Shown here one piece after another: positions 52,423 through 61,542 of a DNA stretch of 64,000 nucleotides (position 1 is its first letter; each line of letters opens with the position of its first letter). The notes under the pieces are model-generated. The model was not told where the DNA came from. It did not search any database and worked only from the letters and a program-made list of their open reading frames with translations. Made by a program: the position numbers and the translations under genes. The stretch is from Panacagrimonas sp052386745 (GTDB taxonomy: Bacteria > Pseudomonadota > Gammaproteobacteria > Nevskiales > Nevskiaceae): NCBI GenBank assembly GCA_052386745.1, contig JBQTJW010000016.1:1-64000 (forward strand), given 5' to 3'.

Positions 52423-53678
52423 CAGCCTGCGCCCGCAAAATGCAGCATCAGCTGCACCTGGAATTCGCCCACCAGAAAACCGAGCGCGGCGCCCACGGCA
52501 ATCAGGATCCATTCGTCCTGCTCGAAGGCCGGGCGCAGCAGGCCCTCGAACTGCTCGGGCGTGAGCTGCTGCATGCGGGTGACCAGCGTGTTCTGGATGT
52601 CCATGGCGTCGGCCGCGTAGTGTTCCATGCTCTTGAGCGTCTCGGGCAGGCGGGTCATCACGTTCTCGGCGATCACTTTCTTCATGCCCTGGTACTGCGC
52701 GCTGCCCACGGCGAAGACCACGATCTTCCTGGCCCGTCCCGCTTGCTCGTCCATCAGGTTCTGGACCTGCTTCTGCACCAACGCGAACAGGCGGTCCGAC
52801 AGCGGGCCGCACAGCACGGCGCTGATGATACGGTCCGGCGTCAGGATTTCCCTGGCGATGAGCCGGCCGTACTCCGCCGCCACCTCCTTGCGCCGCTTCA
52901 GGAACAGGCCTTGCCACTCGAAAACGCCGAAGTAGCGCGTGGGATGCTTGGGATTGAACACCATCTTCAGCGCCAGCCAGTCGGTGAACCAGCCGGTGAA
53001 TCCGCCGAAGGCCGGCATCAGCCAGTGCGACCACGAATGCTGGTGCGTCAGCGCCCAGGTGACGGCCTGGACCATGCCGATGACCAGCCCGAAGTAGATG
53101 CCGGAATTGCGGATGAAGCGGAACTCGCCGTGGCCGGCCTCCAGGAAAATGCGGTTGAGCAGCGCCACGTCGCGCAGCAGGTTGCTGACGACCATGTCCT
53201 TGAGGTCGAACACCGAATCGATGTTGCCCTGGATGTCGAGCATGATCTGCTCGACCAGCTTCGGCGCCTCGGCGCGGATGCGCGCCAGGATCAGCTTGCG
53301 CACCGGGGCCGGCGTCATCGCCCACAGCCCCGGCTGGTAGTGGGCGGCCACGTCGCGCGTGATGTCCTCCACCGCCGCGAGCAGCGGCACCTGGATTTCC
53401 TGCGACACCCGCTTCGGGTCCAGCTTCATGAAGATGTCGCGCGGCCGGATCAGGTGCTCGGTCATGGTGTCGCAGGCGATGGACGCCATGATCGCGGCCT
53501 TGCGCGGCACGATGCCCTGCCACCCCAGGTACGGCGGAATGCCCACGAACCGGATCGGCTCGAACATCATGCGGATGGCCACGATCTTGGTGACAAAGCC
53601 GATGGTCGCGGCCACCAGGGGCATCGAGGCATACAGCAGCCAGTGCGCCCGCACGTCCGCCAGGGCCTCGACGAGCAC
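52422..53678 (-). CDS. DUF445 family membrane protein
   Basis: Membrane protein of 418 residues. Seen: an N-terminal helix WLLYASMPLVAATIGFVTKI, AIRMMFEPIRFVGIPPYLGW; a soluble helical middle; then SGIYFGLVIGMVQAVTWALT, FGGFTGWFTDWLALKMVFNP, and a C-terminal helix ILIAVGAALGFLVGEFQ. The repeated T-x-x-x-x-A-hydrophobic-MVF-x-P motifs (MMFEP, MVFNPKHP) are typical of DUF445. No function is established. It is translationally coupled to the DUF1302 gene. Confidence 0.88.
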   Translation of the reverse strand: MLVEALADVRAHWLLYASMPLVAATIGFVTKIVAIRMMFEPIRFVGIPPYLGWQGIVPRKAAIMASIACDTMTEHLIRPRDIFMKLDPKRVSQEIQVPLLAAVEDITRDVAAHYQPGLWAMTPAPVRKLILARIRAEAPKLVEQIMLDIQGNIDSVFDLKDMVVSNLLRDVALLNRIFLEAGHGEFRFIRNSGIYFGLVIGMVQAVTWALTHQHSWSHWLMPAFGGFTGWFTDWLALKMVFNPKHPTRYFGVFEWQGLFLKRRKEVAAEYGRLIAREILTPDRIISAVLCGPLSDRLFALVQKQVQNLMDEQAGRARKIVVFAVGSAQYQGMKKVIAENVMTRLPETLKSMEHYAADAMDIQNTLVTRMQQLTPEQFEGLLRPAFEQDEWILIAVGAALGFLVGEFQVQLMLHFAGAG

Positions 53679-53714
53679 GACGATTCCTCCGCGCGGGCCG
53701 TGCAGCGCTGCGCG

Positions 53715-54530
53715 CTACGGTCCGGCTTGCCCGCGCTGCTGGCACGCCGCCCAGAACGCGCGGCCCGCCTCGGACAGGCGGACGGTGCGGCGCAGGAACT
53801 TGGGGCGCAGGCCGTGCTTCTCCATCTCCGCCCAGGTCTTGCGCACCAGCGAATCGGCTTCCATGAGCTGGTACTTGATGGATAGCGATTTGTCCTCGTC
53901 CCCGGTCTCCAGCAGGCCCAGGCTGCGCAGGTGCGTGAGATAGGCCGGCGTCTGCTCCGCCAGCTGCACGCCGGCCTCGCGGCCGACCGGGCTCAGGTTT
54001 TCCAGCCAGCGGCGGCCGGCCGGCCCGGTCCAGGGCCCGGAACAGAGGTGCATCAGCGCCGCGCCGTGACCGTCGGATAGTGCGGCCAGGATGCGCGCCT
54101 CGTCCGGCAGCAGGCGCTGTGCGATGCGCAGGTGCAGCGCGGCCAGGGCCGTTTCGCGCGTCTGCGCCAACGATTCGTCCAGCAGACTGGCGATGACGGT
54201 TGCGACCGGGTTGGCGTCCGCCGCGCGCCGCGATGCGGGCCGGGCCGGCGCGCGGTGATCGGCCGCCGCCGCGTCCGGCTCCATGGCGGCCGCGTCCATG
54301 CGCTTGCGCAGCGTGGTCAGCGCCAGGCGTTCGCCCTCGGTGATCCCGCGCTGGGCCAGGTCCAGCGCCTTGCGCGGCCCGCGCGAGGCCAGTTTCAGGG
54401 CGCCGCTCGCCACCATCCCGAACAGCGCCGCGGCATCTCCAGGCAACACCGGCGCTGCGCCGCGCTCGGCCGTGCGCTCTGCCGTCGCTGGGTCGGGACG
54501 GCCGACATCCGGCTTGTCATTTCTAGGCAT
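53715..54530 (-). CDS. Abi-alpha (DUF4393)-like protein
   Basis: Protein of 271 residues with an excellent ribosome-binding site (GGGAGGAGA) before ATG 54530. Residues 1-110 are low-complexity and Ala/Arg-rich. The C-terminal half resembles Abi-alpha/DUF4393 proteins: LPDEARILAALSDGHGAALM, WLENLSPVGREAGVQLAEQT, PAYLTHLRSLGLLETGDED, and a C-terminal winged-helix-like VRLSEAGRAFWAAC. Some relatives are annotated in abortive-infection contexts, but defence activity here is not shown. It lies 36 bases upstream of the DUF445 gene on the same strand. Confidence 0.75.
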   Translation of the reverse strand: MPRNDKPDVGRPDPATAERTAERGAAPVLPGDAAALFGMVASGALKLASRGPRKALDLAQRGITEGERLALTTLRKRMDAAAMEPDAAAADHRAPARPASRRAADANPVATVIASLLDESLAQTRETALAALHLRIAQRLLPDEARILAALSDGHGAALMHLCSGPWTGPAGRRWLENLSPVGREAGVQLAEQTPAYLTHLRSLGLLETGDEDKSLSIKYQLMEADSLVRKTWAEMEKHGLRPKFLRRTVRLSEAGRAFWAACQQRGQAGP

Positions 54531-54809
54531 GGGTCTCTCCTCCCAAAATTTTCTGGCAGTCGATGCACGGACGTGAGGCGGCGCCTCGCCGTCGCCTCCT
54601 CCGACTCGCTGCCGCTCGCGCTTTGCAGAATGCCCGGTTTCTCGCTGTAAACCGAGGGCTTGCGGCAGGACGTCATCGTTCTGTGAAATCCAATTTAGTC
54701 GAGCACGCGAGGCGCGGCCATCACCCCGGTGCCACGCGGCCGGGGCTTGCGGCACACTAGGGGGCCGGGCGGCAGGCGGAGGACCCGGTCACCACCAGAA
54801 CCCAGATCT

Positions 54810-55838
54810 ATGCGCGATTCAGGACAACTGCTGGAAGTGGTTCACAAAGGGCTGGTCAACGGCGGCTTCGACATCCAGGGCATCTACCAGCGCCTGGGCT
54901 ACAACGCGGAGGTGCTGCCGCTGCGGGAAATCCGCACGCCGCACCAGATGCAGGCGTTCTTCTGGGAAACGGTGGAGGCGGCCACGCAAGACCCGGACAT
55001 CGGCCTGCACCTGTGTCTGCACGCGCCGGTGTTCCGCGGCGAGGTCATCGAGTACCTGATGCTGTCCAGCGCCACCTTTGGCGACGGCCTGCAGCGCGCG
55101 GTCAAGTACATGCGCCTGGTCAGCGACGCGGTCAACCTGCGCCTGGTCCAGGACGAGCACGGCACGCGCGTGGTGCTCACCGCCAGCCCGCTCGAAGCGC
55201 CGCAGCTGCGCCACACCGAAATCCTGGTGGCGCACCAGGTGCTGCGCTTCGGGCAGATGGTGACGGAGGGACAATTCCCGCCCAGCCGCGTGGTGCTGCG
55301 GGTCAGCCGCCGTGCGCCGCAAGCCGACTACGAGCGCACCTTTGGCTGCCCCGTGCAGTTCGACGGCGCGGAAAGCGAGATCTGGTTCGACAGCAACATG
55401 CTCGGCTACCGCTCCCCGCGGGCCAATCCCGAACTGCTCCAGCTGCACGAGGAACACGCCGAGAAGCGCCTGACCACGCTCAAGCGCGAAGACCTGATCG
55501 AGCGCATCCGCGCCGTGTTCGCGCAGCGGCTGGAACTGGAGCAGTGCGACCTGGAAGACGTGGCACGCGAACTCAAGATGCCGCCGCGGCGCGTGCGCTT
55601 CGAGCTGTCGCGCGCCGGCACCAGCTTCTCCCAGGTGCTGGCGGACTTCCGCTTCGCGCTGGCCCGCAAGCTGCTGGCGCGCACGCGCGAATCGGTGGAA
55701 GACATCGTCTACCTCACCGGCTTCTCGGAGCCCAGCACCTTCTACCGCGCGTTCAAGCGCTGGTCCGGCATGACGCCGGTGCAGTATCGCGATTCCAAGC
55801 GAAAAGCCAGGCTGCAGATGGACAACCCCAACGCATGA
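54810..55838 (+). CDS. AraC family transcriptional regulator (OruR-like)
   Basis: Regulator of 342 residues. Seen: an N-terminal Arabinose_bd domain (DIQGIYQRLGYNAEVLPLRE, DPDIGLHLCLHAPVFRGEVI, EYLMLSSATFGDGLQRAVKY) and a C-terminal double helix-turn-helix at about 240-335 (DLEDVARELKMPPRRVRFEL, SVEDIVYLTGFSEPSTFYRA, FKRWSGMTPVQYRDSKR). It diverges from the Abi-alpha-like gene across 279 bases and may control that cluster, but no operator was identified. Confidence 0.9.
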   Translation: MRDSGQLLEVVHKGLVNGGFDIQGIYQRLGYNAEVLPLREIRTPHQMQAFFWETVEAATQDPDIGLHLCLHAPVFRGEVIEYLMLSSATFGDGLQRAVKYMRLVSDAVNLRLVQDEHGTRVVLTASPLEAPQLRHTEILVAHQVLRFGQMVTEGQFPPSRVVLRVSRRAPQADYERTFGCPVQFDGAESEIWFDSNMLGYRSPRANPELLQLHEEHAEKRLTTLKREDLIERIRAVFAQRLELEQCDLEDVARELKMPPRRVRFELSRAGTSFSQVLADFRFALARKLLARTRESVEDIVYLTGFSEPSTFYRAFKRWSGMTPVQYRDSKRKARLQMDNPNA

Positions 55839-55908
55839 GCGCCGCCGGTTCCGACCTAAATAGAGCTCGCACTCGACTCTCCTGTGGTGCCCTAGGCTTG
55901 GTCCGCCC

Positions 55909-56616
55909 TCACCTTGCGGCCGCTGCGATTTCGGCCTGGATCGACAGCGCCATGGCCTGGGGATCATGCGCATCCCGGATGGGCCTGCCGATTACCAGGT
56001 AGTCGGCTCCGGCCCGGATTGCCTCGCCCGGCGCCATGATGCGTTTCTGATCCGCCGTCACCCGGTTCTCCACCGGCCGGATGCCCGGCGTTACGCAGAT
56101 GAGTTCGCGCGGTGCCTCGCGACGCAGGCGCGCCACCTCGATGCCGGACGAAACGACGCCATCGCAGCCCGCGGCCAGTGCCCGGCGCGCCCGGGACAGG
56201 ACGAGTTCGCCGATGTCGCACTGGAACCCCAGATCGTCCAGGTCGCCCTGGTCGAGACTGGTGAGCGCGGTGACCGCAAGCACCTTGAGCGGGCCCGACT
56301 TGGCTTTGGCGGCCGCCTGCATGATGGCCTGGTTGCCGTGAACGGTGCAGAAATCAGCGCCGCGCTCGGCGAGGTTGCCGACGGCACGCGCCACGGTTTC
56401 CGGAATGTCAAAAAATTTCAGGTCGACGAACACCTTTTTCTGTTGCTGCTTGAGCCATTCCAGGAGCTCGAAGAAACCGGGCGCCATGCACAGTTCCATG
56501 CCGATCTTGTAGAAGTGCGCGGCCCCACCCAGGGTGAGGACGAGTGAACGCGCGGCGCCCGCGTCGGGAACGTCGAGCGCGACGATGAGGCGCTCGTGAA
56601 CGGGAATGGGGGTCAT
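55909..56616 (-). CDS. pyrF: orotidine 5'-phosphate decarboxylase
   Basis: Last step of UMP synthesis; 235 residues. Seen: LIVALDVPDAGAARSLV, FYKIGMELCMAPG, the catalytic VFVDLKFFDIPETV, CTVHG, LKVLAVTALTSLDQGDLDDL, VVSSGIEVARLRRE, and VTPGIRPV...YLVIGRPIRDA. Divergent from pckA across 199 bases; convergent with the AraC gene. Confidence 0.97.
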   Translation of the reverse strand: MTPIPVHERLIVALDVPDAGAARSLVLTLGGAAHFYKIGMELCMAPGFFELLEWLKQQQKKVFVDLKFFDIPETVARAVGNLAERGADFCTVHGNQAIMQAAAKAKSGPLKVLAVTALTSLDQGDLDDLGFQCDIGELVLSRARRALAAGCDGVVSSGIEVARLRREAPRELICVTPGIRPVENRVTADQKRIMAPGEAIRAGADYLVIGRPIRDAHDPQAMALSIQAEIAAAAR

Positions 56617-56815
56617 GGCGGCAGGCGAAGAATCGGGTGGTCAATCAGCGGAAGTTTCGGCCAAATCGCCGGGCCCGTCACTTCCTCCACGGCGGGTGCG
56701 CCCTGCGCTGGGGAGCGTCCGCCCGGGGATATGCATGTGCATTGCTTGCCGCGATCAGCGACGCCCCTCTATTCTTGCCTTCCTCCTTACGCCTTCCTTT
56801 CCAGGACACTGATAC

Positions 56816-58471
56816 ATGACCTTCTCGGCCGACCTTGAACAGCTTTTCGGGCTCAAGACCGTCACTTACAAGTACAACCTTGGCAAGGACGCGCTGTTCC
56901 ACGAGGCCATTGCAAACGACCGCGGCCGCGTGCGGCGCGATGGCCCGTCCGACGCGCAGAAGGCCTTTGCCACCAAGCTCGGCGTGAACGGTCCGCTGGT
57001 GTACTACACCGATCCGGACTGCACCGGCCGCCGCACCAAGGACACCTACGCGGTGAAGTGGCCGGAAGTGGCGGACGAAATCTGGTTCAAGGCCGACCTC
57101 GGTGCCTACGACCCGACGCAGTACGAAGGTCTGCTCAAGCGCGTTATCCAGCACCTGAACGACAAGAAGGCGAAGCTGTACGTCGTCGACGTCTTCATGG
57201 GCTCCGACCCCGACTTTGCCGTGCCGTACCGCTTCGTCGGCGAGTACGCCACCCACGCCATGTTCTGCAAGAACATGTTCCCCAAGGATCTTCCCGGCGT
57301 GAAGGACGTGGACAGCCGCCGCTGGACCATGCTCAACGTGCCGAGCTTCGTGTGCGACCCGGCACGCGACGGCTGCCGCTCCGAAGCCGCCGTGGTGATC
57401 GACGCGCGCAACCGCATCTGCCTGGTGGCCGGCCGCGCCGACTACTGCGGCGTCAACAAGAAGACTATCTTCACGGTCGGCAACTACCTGCTGCCCAAGC
57501 AGGGCCGCCTGTCCATGCACTGCTCGGCCAATGTCGGCAAGAACAACGACGCGGCCATCCTGTTCGGCCTGTCGGGCACCGGCAAGACCACCCTGTCGGC
57601 CGACGCCTCGCGCCGCCTGATCGGGGACGACGAGACCATCTGGTCGGACAACGGCCTGTGCAACCTCGAAGACGGCTGCTACGCCAAGCTCATCAACCTG
57701 GACAAGGAGGCCGAGCCGGTCATCGCGCAGGCCTTGTCCAAGGCCGGCACCATCATCGAGAACGTGCCGCCGCTGCCCGGCAAGACCATGGCCGAGTGCC
57801 ACCCGGACGAGCTGGACCTGAACGACAACTCCATCGCCGAGAACACGCGGTTCAGCTACCCGCTGGACGTGGTGCCCAACGTCATGCCCAACGCGCAGGG
57901 CCCGCATCCGCAGACCATCGTGCTGCTCACGGCGGACGCGTTCGGCGTATTGCCGCCGGTGTCCATTCTCGACTCGCAGGACGTGATGTACCACTTCGTT
58001 TCCGGGTTCACCGCGCGCGTCGCCGGCACCGAGGTGGGCGTGACCGAGCCGCAGCCCACGTTCAGCGCCTGCTTCGGCGGGCCGTTCATGTCGCAGAAGC
58101 CCAACGTCTACGCCAAGCTGCTGGCGGAAAAAATGCAGAAGCACAAGGCGCGCTGCATCCTGCTCAACACCGGTTGGAGCGGCGGCCCCTACGGCGTGGG
58201 CAAGCGCATGTCGATCAAGCTCACGCGCGCCCTGCTCAACGCGGCGCTGGACGGCAAGCTGGACCACGTCGAGACCGAGAAGCTGTCCATTCTCAACCTC
58301 ACCATTCCCAAGTCCTGCCCGGGCATCACCGACACCCAGGTGCTCAACCCGCGCGAAACCTGGAGCGACCAGGCCGCCTACGACGCCACCGCCACCAAGC
58401 TGCGCGACATGTTCCGCGAGAACTTCGAGAAGAAGGGCTTCGCGCAGTTCGGGATCGAAGCGCGGATCTGA
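56816..58471 (+). CDS. pckA: phosphoenolpyruvate carboxykinase (ATP)
   Basis: Gluconeogenic enzyme converting oxaloacetate to PEP with ATP; 551 residues. Seen: YNLGKDALFHEAIANDRGRV, GPLVYYTDPDCTGRRTKDTY, MFCKNMF with the Mn/oxaloacetate Lys, LSMHCSANVGKNNDAAILFG, the kinase loop FGLSGTGKTTLSAD, GDDETIWSDNGLCNLEDGCY, and RFSYPLD. ATG 56816 follows CCAGGA. A hairpin terminator follows the stop. Confidence 0.97.
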   Translation: MTFSADLEQLFGLKTVTYKYNLGKDALFHEAIANDRGRVRRDGPSDAQKAFATKLGVNGPLVYYTDPDCTGRRTKDTYAVKWPEVADEIWFKADLGAYDPTQYEGLLKRVIQHLNDKKAKLYVVDVFMGSDPDFAVPYRFVGEYATHAMFCKNMFPKDLPGVKDVDSRRWTMLNVPSFVCDPARDGCRSEAAVVIDARNRICLVAGRADYCGVNKKTIFTVGNYLLPKQGRLSMHCSANVGKNNDAAILFGLSGTGKTTLSADASRRLIGDDETIWSDNGLCNLEDGCYAKLINLDKEAEPVIAQALSKAGTIIENVPPLPGKTMAECHPDELDLNDNSIAENTRFSYPLDVVPNVMPNAQGPHPQTIVLLTADAFGVLPPVSILDSQDVMYHFVSGFTARVAGTEVGVTEPQPTFSACFGGPFMSQKPNVYAKLLAEKMQKHKARCILLNTGWSGGPYGVGKRMSIKLTRALLNAALDGKLDHVETEKLSILNLTIPKSCPGITDTQVLNPRETWSDQAAYDATATKLRDMFRENFEKKGFAQFGIEARI

Positions 58472-58491
58472 AGCTTCAGAACGAGTACGTC

Positions 58492-58519
58492 CAGGAAGCC
58501 GGCGAAAGCCGGCTTCCTG
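58492..58519 (+). terminator. hairpin after pckA
   Basis: 12-base-pair perfect stem CAGGAAGCCGGC/GCCGGCTTCCTG with a GAAA tetraloop, 21 bases after the pckA stop and 33 bases before the converging quinone reductase stop. There is no T-run, so it may serve both strands. Confidence 0.6.
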
Positions 58520-58551
58520 CTATCGGCCGTTGAAGATGCCGGCTGCTCGCC

Positions 58552-59538
58552 TCATCCGATGGTGAGCACCACGTTTCCCATCGCGCGCCCGCTTTCCACC
58601 CGCTCGTGCGCCTGCACCACCTGATCCAGCGTGAAGCGCTCGGCCACGTTGTGCAGGATCTGGCCGGATTCGAGGAGCACTGAAACCTCGGCCAGTTCAC
58701 GCGCGCGGTCCGTCGCGCCGAGGTTGTAGACCATGAAAAACAGCAGCCGCACGTTCCTGGTGATGGCCGGCACAAACGGCACCGCGATCTCCGGCAGATT
58801 GCTGCCATAGGCCACGATATCGCCGTCGGGGCGCAGCACGGCGAAATCGAGCGTGATGTTCGCCGAGAGGTCCACCTCGATCACCCGGTCCACGCCGATG
58901 CCGCCCGTCAGCTCCAGGACGCGCGCGGCCACGTCGTCGCGTCGGTAATCGATCAGGGCGTCGGCACCGGCGACGCGCGCAAGGTCGGCCTTGGTCGTGC
59001 TGCTGACCGTGGCGATGATCTGCCGCGCACCGAGTAGCCGCGCAAACTGGATGGCGTAGTGGCCCACCGCGCCGGCGCCACCCGCGACGAGCACCGTCTT
59101 GCCGCCGACGCCACCGTCCATGGTCACCGCGTGGTAGGCGGTGAGCGCCGGCACGCCCAGGCAAGCGCCGGCCGCGAAGTCCACCGCGTCCGGCAGCGGC
59201 ACGGCCTGCCCGGACGGCAAGGCCACGTACTCCGCCGCCGTTCCCATGGCCCGGCGCCAGGCCGCGTTCCAGGTCCATACGCGTTCGCCGATGCGCGCCC
59301 TCGGAACGCCCTCGCCCACCGCGTCGATCGTTCCGGCGCCATCGCTATGGGGTACGACCATCGGTGCCATCAGGCTCGTGGACCGCTTGCCTGCACGAGT
59401 TTTCACGTCCGAGGGGTTGATGCCCGATGCTGCAAGCTTGATGCGGACTTCGCCCGGCTGCGGGCGCGGCACCGGCAGTTCCACCAGCCTCAGGACCTCT
59501 CTTGCAGGGCCGAAGTGGTCATAGGCGGCTGCGCGCAT
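58552..59538 (-). CDS. NADPH:quinone oxidoreductase (MDR family)
   Basis: Medium-chain dehydrogenase/reductase of 328 residues without zinc, zeta-crystallin type. Seen: MRAAAYDHFGPAREVLRLVE, PGEVRIKLAASGINPSDVKT, VVPHSDGAGTIDAVGEGV, GVPALTAYHAV, the nucleotide-binding TVLVAGGAGAVGHYAIQFAR, ADALIDYRRDD and HERVESGRAMGNVVLTI. ATG 59538 is preceded by CCGGAG. Substrate unknown; stands alone. Confidence 0.92.
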   Translation of the reverse strand: MRAAAYDHFGPAREVLRLVELPVPRPQPGEVRIKLAASGINPSDVKTRAGKRSTSLMAPMVVPHSDGAGTIDAVGEGVPRARIGERVWTWNAAWRRAMGTAAEYVALPSGQAVPLPDAVDFAAGACLGVPALTAYHAVTMDGGVGGKTVLVAGGAGAVGHYAIQFARLLGARQIIATVSSTTKADLARVAGADALIDYRRDDVAARVLELTGGIGVDRVIEVDLSANITLDFAVLRPDGDIVAYGSNLPEIAVPFVPAITRNVRLLFFMVYNLGATDRARELAEVSVLLESGQILHNVAERFTLDQVVQAHERVESGRAMGNVVLTIG

Positions 59539-59609
59539 GCGTTTGCTCCGGAAGTGGCTGGGCGACCCGTCGAGCCTAGCAAAGGTCCGCACATCCGGAC
59601 CCGTCCCGC

Positions 59610-60686
59610 TCAGGGCACCAGGGCGTATCCCCTTTCCCTGGCGAAGCGGACGATCTCCTGCGGGATCGGTTCACTGTTGTCGATGATGTTGCGGATGCCC
59701 CAGGATCGCTTGTGGCGGTAGCGGGACAGGTCGAACACGGCCTCGTACCGGTTGAGCATTCCGGCGATTTCCAGGATCAGCAGCGTGCGGACGCACTTTC
59801 GGCACATCGAACAGTTTCCCGGCGCGGAGCCGCTCAGGCACACGTCCAGCGTCTGCAGCGAGTCCTCGATCCTGGCCACGCGGAGCAATTTTTCGACGCG
59901 GGAATATTGGCCACCCACCGAGAGCGTGTCGATGTTCTCGGTCGCCAGGGCCGGGACAAGGGCGAAATCGCCCTGCGCCATGTCGCTCGTCGGTCCCAGC
60001 CTGCAATCCGCGTAATGGCCCGCCGAGGCGTAGAAAAAACGCGCGACGCCACCCTGCAGCGCCAGCGCCACCGACACATTGCGCAGCGTATGGGTCTTCT
60101 GGAAGGTGAATCCCTTGTAAAACTCGTTCTGGTTGGAGTTGATCGCGATCAGCGGCAGGCCGATGCGCGCCGCAACCTTCGCGGTGCGTTCATGCCGCTG
60201 CCAGAACAGGCCCTCCCCGCCCAGGCCGTGCGATCCCACGTTGTTGAAAAGCAGGTGGGTCAACCGGAACCCCGGTGGCGCGGGGTCATAAAAGTGGTCT
60301 GCAAGGACGGCAAAGGAGTCCACTCCGGCGGAGAAGCCGCTGGCCACGTAGCCCGTTGTCGGAAGGCGCTCGCAGACCACTTCATTGGCCAGAATCCTGA
60401 TGCAGCGCAGCTGCGGCAGCACAAGCTTCAACATCGCCTGGACCGGCCCGGACAGGTGATAGAAGAGACGTTGCGACAGGGCGCCCTGCACTTCCAGGTC
60501 CTCACCGCGCGCCATGGCCGGAATCAGCAGGGCCACGGCGGCCGCATCGCAGCTGGAGGAAAGCGACTCGCCCCAGCGCGAATCCACCTGGTACCAAAGC
60601 GCGCGTTGGCCATCGGCCGTTTCAACGCGCACGCGGTACTCGCAGCCGCTATCGGTGCGCGAAATTCGGGGGGACGAAATTTTCAT
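59610..60686 (-). CDS. PP-loop ATPase-like protein with Cys cluster (function unknown)
   Basis: Protein of 358 residues, not assignable to a named enzyme. Seen: an N-terminal domain of about 105 residues, a PP-loop-like SGFSAGVDSFAVLADHF at about 116-132 (SGGxDS family of N-type ATP pyrophosphatases, as in QueC or asparagine synthetase), a middle part with LLFNNVGSHG, IAINSNQNEFYKGFTFQKTH and GHYADC, and a cluster CLSGSAPGNCSMCRKCVRTL near 285-305 that could bind zinc. Good GGAG site before ATG 60686. It is followed 48 bases upstream by a methyltransferase gene on the same strand. It may activate a carboxylate or other group by adenylation (inference). Confidence 0.75.
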   Translation of the reverse strand: MKISSPRISRTDSGCEYRVRVETADGQRALWYQVDSRWGESLSSSCDAAAVALLIPAMARGEDLEVQGALSQRLFYHLSGPVQAMLKLVLPQLRCIRILANEVVCERLPTTGYVASGFSAGVDSFAVLADHFYDPAPPGFRLTHLLFNNVGSHGLGGEGLFWQRHERTAKVAARIGLPLIAINSNQNEFYKGFTFQKTHTLRNVSVALALQGGVARFFYASAGHYADCRLGPTSDMAQGDFALVPALATENIDTLSVGGQYSRVEKLLRVARIEDSLQTLDVCLSGSAPGNCSMCRKCVRTLLILEIAGMLNRYEAVFDLSRYRHKRSWGIRNIIDNSEPIPQEIVRFARERGYALVP

Positions 60687-60734
60687 CGGGGCTCCGGCAG
60701 GAGGGGGTCCGCGCAATTTTCCTGATCGCGCGCT

Positions 60735-61439
60735 TCAAGGCAGTTCCACCATCCCCACGCGGCGCCCGATCTCCACGCTCGAAACCACCCCGGCCGCTCT
60801 GGCAATGGATGTCCAGCAGCTCAGCATGTCATCGGAAAAGCGGATGTCGTCGAACACCACGAGCCCGCCGGGCGCCATGTATTGCCGGGCGATGTCGTAC
60901 TGGCGCGTCACGAATTCGCTGGTGTGAATGGCGTCGACGAAGCAGATATCCACTTGCTTGCCCGCCAGCACATCGAGCGCGTGCGCCTCAAACGTGCCGA
61001 CGGTCAGGATGAAGTTGGACGCGATGGCGGCGAGGTTTTCGCGCGCGATTTCAGCCCAGGCCAGGTTGGGCTCGAAGGTGCACAGCGTGCCGCCGGACGC
61101 GGACAGTCCGGCTAGCCAGAACATGCCCGACACGCCAAACGCCGTTCCGAACTCCACCACCCACGGCGACTGCCTGCGCGCGGCCAGCCACGCGTAGAAC
61201 AGGCCTTCGGCACGATGGGTGCGCACCTGGTCCGGCCACCTCGAATGGCCGGCGCCTGGCTTGTATCCGCGAACATTCTGGTATTCGGCCCACAGCGGCT
61301 GGCGGCCCACCTTGTTGGTGGCAGCGGCACGGCTTTCGATCAGGTCGATGGCCGGAATGTCCGGCGGCTGGAATTCCGCTTCCGGCAATTCCCGGGACAG
61401 CCAGCCCGGGCCTTTCTTCAGGTAGGTGATGGGGAGCAT
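60735..61439 (-). CDS. class I SAM-dependent methyltransferase (MTF24-like)
   Basis: Small-molecule-type methyltransferase of 234 residues. Seen: SAM-binding motif I SPWVVEFGTAFGVSGMFWLA, motif II-like GTLCTFEPNLAWAEIARENL, DICFVDAIHTSEFVTRQYDI and APGGLVVFDDIRFSDDM, typical of O-methyltransferases in antibiotic and polysaccharide loci. An in-frame ATG lies 60 bases upstream; ATG 61439 avoids low-complexity residues. The PP-loop gene follows 48 bases downstream, so the two probably form an operon. Confidence 0.85.
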   Translation of the reverse strand: MLPITYLKKGPGWLSRELPEAEFQPPDIPAIDLIESRAAATNKVGRQPLWAEYQNVRGYKPGAGHSRWPDQVRTHRAEGLFYAWLAARRQSPWVVEFGTAFGVSGMFWLAGLSASGGTLCTFEPNLAWAEIARENLAAIASNFILTVGTFEAHALDVLAGKQVDICFVDAIHTSEFVTRQYDIARQYMAPGGLVVFDDIRFSDDMLSCWTSIARAAGVVSSVEIGRRVGMVELP

Positions 61440-61542
61440 CGGCGCGGTGGTAGCCGTGGAGGCGATGGAAGTGGCCCGCGATAGTATCGGCTCGCGCAAA
61501 AATCAGGATACTTGCACGTAAACCTATCGTTCACTGTGCTCC

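Noticed and set aside
50317..53745. Single 1142-residue minus-strand frame
   Set aside because: It joins the frame of the DUF1302 gene to an out-of-frame reading of the DUF445 gene. The DUF445 protein is encoded in the other frame, and the DUF1302 signal peptide begins at 52422.
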